From Candidatus Poribacteria bacterium (GTDB lineage: Bacteria > Poribacteria > WGA-4E > GCA-2687025): 64,000 bases of DNA. Positions 57,699 through 64,000 of this stretch are shown in pieces (within the stretch, counting starts at the first letter, position 1; each line of letters opens with the position of its first letter). The stretch lies in the NCBI GenBank assembly GCA_018644665.1, contig JABGQA010000141.1, forward strand, positions 54,430-118,429. Direction: 5' to 3'. Position numbers and translations under genes: made by a program. The notes beneath the pieces were generated by a model, which was not told where the DNA came from, ran no database searches, and saw only the letters and a program-made list of their open reading frames with translations.

Positions 57699-60600
57699 AT
57701 GCCCGCCCGCCTCGAAGACCTCAAGCAAGGCGCTGCCGTTGAGGGCGTCCTACACGACCGGCCCGTCACCGTCGTTGATGCGAAGTGGGTCGGCTCTGCC
57801 GCCGTCGATCTCACCTATCGCGACGCCGAGGGCGCGCTGGGCAGTGAACTCCTCTACCGTGACCGCGAGCCGGCGCTGGAGATTGTCACGCGCGGTCGCC
57901 CGTGGAGCTTCGATGGCGACGGCGCCCTCTTCAAGTTGGCTTCCGAAGCGCATCGCATCCGACTGGCCCACCTGTTCGACCCGCGACTGGCAGTGCACAC
58001 GTCTCTCGTTGAGCCCTTGCCTCATCAGATCACCGCGGTCTACGGCGAACTGCTAACGCGCCAACCCTTGCGCTATCTCCTTGCGGATGACCCGGGCGCG
58101 GGCAAGACGATTATGACGGGGTTGTTCCTGCGGGAACTCGTCATGCGCGGCGATGTGCGGCGGTGCCTCATCTGCGCTCCCGGCGGCCTGGTCGAGCAGT
58201 GGCAGGACGAGCTCTACTACAAGTTCCATCTGTCCTTCGACATACTCACACGCGAGATGGTCGAATCGGCCCGGACGGGCAACCCGTTCGAGGAGCACAA
58301 CCTGCTCATCTGCCGCTTGGACCAGCTGAGCCGCAACGAAGACATCCAGGAGAAGCTGCGCGTAACCGACTGGGACGTCATCGTCGTCGACGAGGCCCAT
58401 AAGATGTCGGCCACCCACTGGGGCGGAGAGGTGCGGTTCACCAAGCGCTACCAGCTTGGGCGGTTGCTTGGAGAGATCACGCGGCACTTCCTTCTACTGA
58501 CGGCGACGCCCCACAACGGGAAGGAGGAGGATTTCCAGTTGTTCCTCGCCCTTCTCGATGCTGACCGCTTCGAGGGCCGATTCCGCGACGGCGTGCACGT
58601 CGTCGACATCTCAGACATCATGCGCCGGATGGTCAAGGAGGACATCCTCCGCTTCGACGGCAGCAAGCTGTTCCCCGAGCGACGCGCCTACACAGTGAAT
58701 TACAAGCTATCGGACCTAGAGGCACATCTTTACCAAGAAGTGACCGAGTACGTCCGTGACGGGATGAACCGGGCAGACCGGCTTCGCGACGAGGGCGAGG
58801 GCCGCCGCGGTAACACGGTAGGGTTCGCTCTGCAGATTCTGCAGCGGCGTCTCGCATCGTCGCCAGAAGCGATCTACCGATCTCTCACGCGACGACGCAT
58901 CCGTCTCGAACGTCGCTTGGAGGAGGAGAAGGTGCTGCGTCGTGGCGCATCTGCGCGCATCGACTCTCCAGCGGATGAGTGGCCGGCTGTCGTCGAAGAC
59001 GACTTCGATGACGACGACACTAACGCTGCCGAACGCGAAGAACTCGAAGAGAAAGTGGTGGACCGCGCAACTGCGGCGCGCACTATAGCGGAACTACAGA
59101 CCGAGATTGCCACACTGGTGGAGTTGGAGCGCTTAGCTGCACAGTCACGACGCAGTGGCACCGACCGCAAGTGGGAGGAACTGTCGAGCATCCTGCAGGG
59201 GACCGGTGACGCGACGGCCGTCAGCGAAGTGTTCGATGTCGACGGCTCACGGCGGAAGCTCATCATCTTCACGGAGCATCGCGACACGCTGGATTATCTG
59301 ACGGAGCGCATACGTGGTCTGTTGGGCAGGCCCGAAGCCGTCATCACGATCCATGGCGGGGTCGGCCGCGAGGACCGACGTAAGGCGCAGGAGCTGTTTA
59401 CCCAAGACAAGGACACGCTGATTCTAGTCGCGACGGACGCCGCAGGAGAGGGTCTGAACCTGCAGCGCGCGCACCTCATGGTCAACTACGACCTGCCGTG
59501 GAACCCCAACCGCATCGAGCAGCGATTCGGGCGCATACACCGCATCGGTCAGGCCGAGGTGTGCCATCTGTGGAACCTCGTCGCCAACGAAACACGCGAA
59601 GGCGACGTGTACCAGAGGCTCCTAGAGAAGATGGAGCAGCAGCGCGAGTCCCTCCAAGGCAGTGTGTTCGACGTGTTGGGGAAATGCTTCACAGATGAGC
59701 CGCTACGCGATCTCCTGATCCAGGCGGTACGGTATGGCGACAGGCCTGAGGTGCGGGCTCAGATTCGCGAGAAGGTAGACGCCGCCCTCGACACTGATCG
59801 GCTCGCCGCACTCATTGAGGAACGAGCGCTCGTCCACGATGCCCTCGACCACACGCGACTGCTCCAGATCAAGGAGGAAATGGAGCGAGCGCAACTGTAC
59901 CGCCTGCAGCCGCACTTCATCGGGTCATTCTTCCGTGAGGCGTTCACACTGTTGGGCGGGAGCATGAGCGAACGTGAAGGGGGACGCTACGAGGTACGAC
60001 GGGTGCCTGCAGCGATACGTCAGCGCGATAGGCAGATCGGAACAGGCCAAGTCGTGACGGCTCGGTATGAACGCGTCACCTTCGATCGAGACCTGCTCCA
60101 GGTGGACGGGAAGCCTCCCGCCACGTTCGTCTGTCCCGGACATCCTCTGTTCGATGCAACCCTCGACCTTGTGAGGGAGCGGTACGCCGACTTGCTCCGC
60201 CGCGGGACGGTGCTCGTCGACCCGCACGCGAGCGACGACAATGTCCGTGCTCTCTTCTGCCTGTCCCACTCCATCCAAGATGGCAAGACCAACGCCGACG
60301 GCAAGCGCCGTGTCGTGTCCCAGCGGCTGCAGTTCGTCGACGTGGACTCGTCGGGCGCCGTGCGTGACGCAGGGCCAGCTCCGCACTTGGACTCCGCTCC
60401 CATCGACGCCGCAGACCGCACGCTCGTGAACGACTACCTGGAAGCCGACTGGCTGACGTCCGATCTGGAAGCTTCGATCACCGTGTATGCCATTGACCAC
60501 CTGGTCCCGCCCCACCTTACCGAAGTACGAGAACGGCGCGTGGAACTTGCGGAGAAGACGCGGGCAGCCGTCAAGGACCGTCTCGCGAAGGAAATCACGC

Positions 60601-61238
60601 ACTGGGACCATCGCGCCACCGAACTTGCGGAACGCGAACGCGCCGGGCGCACCAGCGACAGGCTGAACTCCATCATGGCGCGGCGACGCGCGGAGGAGCT
60701 GCAGGAGAGACTCCGCCAGCGAATGGACGAGCTCGATCAGGAAGTCCAACTGTCGCCTATGCCGCCGACTGTCATAGGCGGGGCCCTCGTGGTGCCCCTG
60801 GCCCTCCTGCGACGGCTTCGAGGCGAATCCAGCTACCCGGTGGCCGTGGATCAAGAATCCCGCGAGCGCATCGACCGCATGGCGATGGCAGCCGTCATGG
60901 CTGCCGAGAGCGCCGTCGGCCGCGAGCCGCTTGAGATGCCACACCACCAGAAGGGCTTCGACATCACGTCCTTCGACCCGGCCATGGGACGCACCTACTT
61001 CATTGAGGTCAAGGGCAAGGCAGCCGAGTCATCGACGGTGACGATCTCCCGCAGTCAGATTCTGCATGCGCTGAACCACCCGGAGCAGTTCATCCTCGCC
61101 ATCGTGGAAGTCGACGGCGAACATGCGGCGACACCGATGTACATCCGCCAGCCATTCAGCAGTCGTCCTGACTTCCACGTAGCGAGTGCGAACTTCGACC
61201 TGAGCGAACTCCGCGAGATGGCACAGCCGCCCAGTTGA
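57699..61238 (+). CDS. drmD: DISARM SNF2-like helicase DrmD with C-terminal DUF3883
   Basis: A 1179-residue SF2/SNF2 translocase. The start MPARLEDLKQGAAVEGVL resembles DrmD proteins. Helicase motifs include Walker A LLADDPGAGKTIMTG (about 123-137), DEAH in VVDEAHKMSA (about 229), LLLTATPHNGKEEDF, and the C-terminal lobe FGRIHRIGQ (about 609-617) with ATDAAGEGLNLQ. A long helical region follows. DUF3883 closes the chain (KGFDITSFDPAMGRTYFIEV, EQFILAIVEV; about 1084-1165). In class 1 DISARM, DrmD precedes the methylase DrmMI, which fits the next gene. ATG at 57699 is chosen; ATG 57684 is possible. Confidence 0.85.
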   Translation: MPARLEDLKQGAAVEGVLHDRPVTVVDAKWVGSAAVDLTYRDAEGALGSELLYRDREPALEIVTRGRPWSFDGDGALFKLASEAHRIRLAHLFDPRLAVHTSLVEPLPHQITAVYGELLTRQPLRYLLADDPGAGKTIMTGLFLRELVMRGDVRRCLICAPGGLVEQWQDELYYKFHLSFDILTREMVESARTGNPFEEHNLLICRLDQLSRNEDIQEKLRVTDWDVIVVDEAHKMSATHWGGEVRFTKRYQLGRLLGEITRHFLLLTATPHNGKEEDFQLFLALLDADRFEGRFRDGVHVVDISDIMRRMVKEDILRFDGSKLFPERRAYTVNYKLSDLEAHLYQEVTEYVRDGMNRADRLRDEGEGRRGNTVGFALQILQRRLASSPEAIYRSLTRRRIRLERRLEEEKVLRRGASARIDSPADEWPAVVEDDFDDDDTNAAEREELEEKVVDRATAARTIAELQTEIATLVELERLAAQSRRSGTDRKWEELSSILQGTGDATAVSEVFDVDGSRRKLIIFTEHRDTLDYLTERIRGLLGRPEAVITIHGGVGREDRRKAQELFTQDKDTLILVATDAAGEGLNLQRAHLMVNYDLPWNPNRIEQRFGRIHRIGQAEVCHLWNLVANETREGDVYQRLLEKMEQQRESLQGSVFDVLGKCFTDEPLRDLLIQAVRYGDRPEVRAQIREKVDAALDTDRLAALIEERALVHDALDHTRLLQIKEEMERAQLYRLQPHFIGSFFREAFTLLGGSMSEREGGRYEVRRVPAAIRQRDRQIGTGQVVTARYERVTFDRDLLQVDGKPPATFVCPGHPLFDATLDLVRERYADLLRRGTVLVDPHASDDNVRALFCLSHSIQDGKTNADGKRRVVSQRLQFVDVDSSGAVRDAGPAPHLDSAPIDAADRTLVNDYLEADWLTSDLEASITVYAIDHLVPPHLTEVRERRVELAEKTRAAVKDRLAKEITHWDHRATELAERERAGRTSDRLNSIMARRRAEELQERLRQRMDELDQEVQLSPMPPTVIGGALVVPLALLRRLRGESSYPVAVDQESRERIDRMAMAAVMAAESAVGREPLEMPHHQKGFDITSFDPAMGRTYFIEVKGKAAESSTVTISRSQILHALNHPEQFILAIVEVDGEHAATPMYIRQPFSSRPDFHVASANFDLSELREMAQPPS

Positions 61239-61265
61239 CGTTGACGCAGCATTGAGGACCGTCAG

Positions 61266-63974
61266 ATGAACCGCCGCAAGAAGCTCATCGAGGTCGCGCT
61301 CCCGCTCGCGGCTATCAACGCGGCGTGTGTGCGTGAGAAGTCAATTCGGCATGGGCACCCCTCGACCATGCACCTGTGGTGGGCGCGCCGCCCGCTCGCG
61401 GCGTGCCGGGCTGTGCTGTTTGCGTCGTTCGTCGACGACCCGTCTAGTCGGCCGGACGAGTTCACCACAGTCGTCGAGCAGGACCGCGAGCGGCAGCGTC
61501 TGTTCAGGCTCATCGAGGACTTGGTCAGGTGGGAGAACTCAAACGACCCCCAGATCCTCGCCTCGGCGCGTGAGGAGATTCTACGTTCCACAGGCGGGCA
61601 CCCCCCGGCGGTGCTCGACCCGTTCTGCGGAGGTGGGTCGATCCCTCTCGAGGCTCAACGTCTCGCACTGGGTGCTCACGGTAGCGACTTGAATCCTGTG
61701 GCAGTGCTGATAACGAAGGCCATGGTCGAGGTGCCCCCAAGGTTCGCGGGTCGGTCGCCAGTAAACCCCGAATCGCGGGCAGGCGCGATGACTGTCGACG
61801 CGTGGCGTGGCTCGGCGGGACTGGCAGCGGACGTACGCCACTATGGGTACTGGATGAACACCGAAGCTGAACGACGCATCGGGCATCTGTATCCGCCGGC
61901 GAAACTACCCGCCACGGGTGGTGACGCGACTGTTATAGCCTGGCTGTGGGCGCGTACGGTGGCATGCCCGAACCCGGTGTGTGGTGCCGACATGCCGCTC
62001 GTCCGGTCATTCGATCTGTCAACGAAGCGTGGGAAGCGCGCGTGGATCGAGCCCATCGTCGATCAGGACAGCCAGACAGTGAACTTCGCAGTACGTACAG
62101 GTGCAGGCGCAGGACCAGAAGGCACCGTGAATCGCCGCGGCGCTCGGTGCCTGGTGTGCGGAGAGCCGGTACCGTTCCCTCACGTGCGAGCTGAGGGCAA
62201 GGCAGGTCGGATGGGCAGACGCATGCTGGCCGTAGTCGTCGAGGGCACCGGCGGCCGTAGCTACGCGCAGGCTACGGCAGGGGACGCGCACCCGGCCGAT
62301 TCCGCCGTGCCTACATGGCGACCATCTTCGGCCCTGCCGCACAACCCCCGAGACTTCAAGACGCCAAACTATGGAATGTCTACCTTTGCAGATGTGTACA
62401 CCGAACGCCAGTTGGTTGCCTTGACGACGTTCTCGGACCTCCTTGAGCAGGCTCGACAGCGAGTGTTCGCGGATGCAGTCGATGTCGGCCTCTCTGCTGA
62501 GGGCGTCGGCCTGGCGGCAGGTGGCCGGGACGCCGTGGCATACTCCGAAGCGGTGACGACCTATCTCGCTCTAGCTGTGGACAAGGCCGCAGACTACTGG
62601 TCGAGCATATGCAGTTGGCACAGTTCCGGCGAGAAGATGCGGAACACGTTCGCCCGCCAGGCGATCCCCATGGTGTGGGACTACGCGGAGTGCAACCCGT
62701 TCAGCAACTCAACGGGGAATTGGACGGCATGTGTGGACTGGGTATGGAAGGTCGTCGGCCGCGCGTGCGACGACGTGGCGGAAGGCGTGGTGTCGTGCGT
62801 GGATGCTGTAGAGGCCGTAGGCGTGCAGCCCCGCGGCTCGGTCATCTCGACTGACCCACCGTACTACGACAACATCGGCTACGCCGACCTGTCGGACTAC
62901 TTCTACGTATGGCTGCGGAGGTCGATGGCAGGCGTGTGGCCGGAGCTCTTCGAGACGATGCTTACGCCGAAGTCCAGTGAACTCGTTGCCACGCCGTACA
63001 GGTTTGGGGGGAATAAAGAGGCCGCCAGCGAGCACTTCGAGCGGGGACTGAGGGCGGTGTTTGAGGCAGCACATGCCAATTCGCACGCAGACGTCCCAAT
63101 GACCCTATTCTACGCGTTCAAACAGACCGACACCGACGGCGAGGCGCGCACTGGCTCGCCCGGAGTGGCCTCGACGGGCTGGGAAAAGATGCTTGACGGT
63201 CTGCTCTCGGCGGGATGGCAGATCACCGCTACATGGCCGCTGCGTACGGAACTGAGCAACCGAACGATCGCGTCTGGTAAGAACGCCCTCGCGTCGTCAA
63301 TCGTGCTTGCATGTCGCCCACGAGCGTTGGGCGCACGTTCGGTCTCTCGCCGAGAATACCTCGCCGGTCTGCGCGACGAGTTGCCCAACGCTCTGACCAC
63401 GATGCTTCGTGGCAACATCGCCCCCGTGGACCTCGCCCAAGCTGCCATTGGGCCCTCGATGACGGTGTTCTCGCGGTACGCGGCTGTGCTCGAGGCCGAT
63501 GGATCACGCATGCCCGTTCGCACAGCGCTGCGGCTCATCAACCAGGAACTCGATGCGTACTTTGCGGAGCAGGATGGCGACCTCGACGAGATAACCCGGT
63601 TCTGCGCGGCGTGGTTCGAGCAACACGGTTACAACGATGCCCCGTTTGGGGAAGCAGACGTGCTTGCCCGCGCCAAGAACATCAGCGTGGATCGCGTTGC
63701 AGGGGCAGGCATACTTGCTGCGGGCGGGGGAACTGTGAGGCTGCATCGGCGGCACCAGTACGACCCGGGCTGGAACCCAGAGTCACAGGCGACGTCAGTA
63801 GTATGGGCTTGCGCGCAGCGGCTAGCTCGGTGCGTGGAGGCCGGGGCAGACGCTGGAGGCGAAGCGGCGGCGGCCCGCCTGCTGGCACAGATGCCGCCGT
63901 CTGTCGGTGAGTCTGCGCGGGCCCTCGCCTATCGCCTGTTCTCCAGTGACTGCTCAGCCCCTGGCCGCAGCTAG
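61266..63974 (+). CDS. drmMI: DUF1156 adenine-specific DNA methyltransferase DrmMI (COG1743 type)
   Basis: A 902-residue N6-adenine methyltransferase. The N-terminal DUF1156 is unmistakable (KLIEVALPLAAINAACVREK, HGHPSTMHLWWARRPLAACR). SAM motif I is LDPFCGGGSIPLEAQRL (about residue 117). A zinc-ribbon lies between (CPNPVCG about 232 and CLVCG about 294). The catalytic motif is DPPYYDN (about 529) in ISTDPPYYDNIGYADLSDYF. It starts 27 bases after drmD and is complete, ending in TAG 26 bases before the window edge. In DISARM this enzyme marks host DNA as self. Without drmA, drmB and drmC in view, a stand-alone modification pair cannot be excluded. Confidence 0.86.
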   Translation: MNRRKKLIEVALPLAAINAACVREKSIRHGHPSTMHLWWARRPLAACRAVLFASFVDDPSSRPDEFTTVVEQDRERQRLFRLIEDLVRWENSNDPQILASAREEILRSTGGHPPAVLDPFCGGGSIPLEAQRLALGAHGSDLNPVAVLITKAMVEVPPRFAGRSPVNPESRAGAMTVDAWRGSAGLAADVRHYGYWMNTEAERRIGHLYPPAKLPATGGDATVIAWLWARTVACPNPVCGADMPLVRSFDLSTKRGKRAWIEPIVDQDSQTVNFAVRTGAGAGPEGTVNRRGARCLVCGEPVPFPHVRAEGKAGRMGRRMLAVVVEGTGGRSYAQATAGDAHPADSAVPTWRPSSALPHNPRDFKTPNYGMSTFADVYTERQLVALTTFSDLLEQARQRVFADAVDVGLSAEGVGLAAGGRDAVAYSEAVTTYLALAVDKAADYWSSICSWHSSGEKMRNTFARQAIPMVWDYAECNPFSNSTGNWTACVDWVWKVVGRACDDVAEGVVSCVDAVEAVGVQPRGSVISTDPPYYDNIGYADLSDYFYVWLRRSMAGVWPELFETMLTPKSSELVATPYRFGGNKEAASEHFERGLRAVFEAAHANSHADVPMTLFYAFKQTDTDGEARTGSPGVASTGWEKMLDGLLSAGWQITATWPLRTELSNRTIASGKNALASSIVLACRPRALGARSVSRREYLAGLRDELPNALTTMLRGNIAPVDLAQAAIGPSMTVFSRYAAVLEADGSRMPVRTALRLINQELDAYFAEQDGDLDEITRFCAAWFEQHGYNDAPFGEADVLARAKNISVDRVAGAGILAAGGGTVRLHRRHQYDPGWNPESQATSVVWACAQRLARCVEAGADAGGEAAAARLLAQMPPSVGESARALAYRLFSSDCSAPGRS

Positions 63975-64000
63975 GGGGTATCGGTTACTGTCTCGGCATG

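Noticed and set aside
1..64000. CRISPR arrays, rRNA operons, insertion sequences with transposase, riboswitches
   Set aside because: No regular repeat-spacer arrays, rRNA signatures, transposase or integrase motifs were seen. Leaders were looked at only by eye, so a weak riboswitch cannot be excluded.

Overview
The window is about 64 kb of GC-rich, densely coding bacterial DNA. It carries a complete Pup-proteasome operon together with mutL. Actinobacteria, the usual owners of Pup-proteasomes, generally lack MutS/MutL, and the Pup here ends in Gly-Gly-Glu. The rest of the gene content is rich in xylose-isomerase-like TIM barrels, Gfo/Idh/MocA oxidoreductases, phytanoyl-CoA dioxygenases, enolase-superfamily enzymes and GH99-like and beta-propeller glycosidase-like proteins. 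I infer an uncultured Gram-negative-type phylum of the Poribacteria/Latescibacterota/Planctomycetes kind. The exact phylum cannot be settled from the sequence, and there is no rRNA in the window.

Layout. 1-2.3 kb: end of a sugar-uptake and catabolism operon (ABC permease, TIM-barrel isomerase, Gfo/Idh/MocA). 2.5-6.8 kb: VOC protein, ComF-like phosphoribosyltransferase, RecX, a small membrane protein and two tandem Trm-G10/TRM11-like RNA methyltransferases. 6.9-12.1 kb (minus): small protein, TPR protein, FGGY sugar kinase, argS and a TIM-barrel isomerase. 12.3-17.9 kb (plus): aldose epimerase, PhyH dioxygenase, a Pro/Glu-rich single-pass membrane protein and mutL. 17.9-22 kb (minus): a 1364-residue double-cyclase/ATPase/TPR signalling protein. 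22.2-25.9 kb (minus): CBM9-like protein and pyruvate phosphate dikinase.

25.9-33 kb (minus): the operon mpa/arc-dop-pup-prcB-prcA-pafA behind a clear sigma70-type promoter. Pup is attached to substrates by PafA and removed by Dop. Mpa, ending in GQYL, feeds tagged proteins into the PrcAB core. prcB seems to start at a non-ATG codon, so its propeptide is easily missed.

33.3-53 kb: more metabolic genes (TIM barrel, serine hydrolase with a C-terminal extension, SDR, GH99-like, UroD-like, two GNATs, an ECF sigma with extra domains, a lipoprotein, a PyrB fused to a PyrI-type zinc domain, enolase family, a frameshifted Ldh2-type dehydrogenase, NHL protein, two small YCII/DUF1330-like proteins, PhyH and two beta-propeller glycosidase-like proteins). 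Several are tandem duplicates.

53.3-64 kb: an apparent integrated island. Its left edge is a tRNA-Arg(CCT)-like 3' fragment, a candidate att site. It continues with an AlpA/Xis-like HTH gene, a primase/DUF3987 replication protein, a KfrA/HTH-like regulator, and a SNF2 helicase with DUF3883 followed by a DUF1156 adenine methyltransferase. The last pair matches drmD-drmMI, the start of a class 1 DISARM anti-phage locus. drmA, drmB and drmC are predicted just past the right edge.
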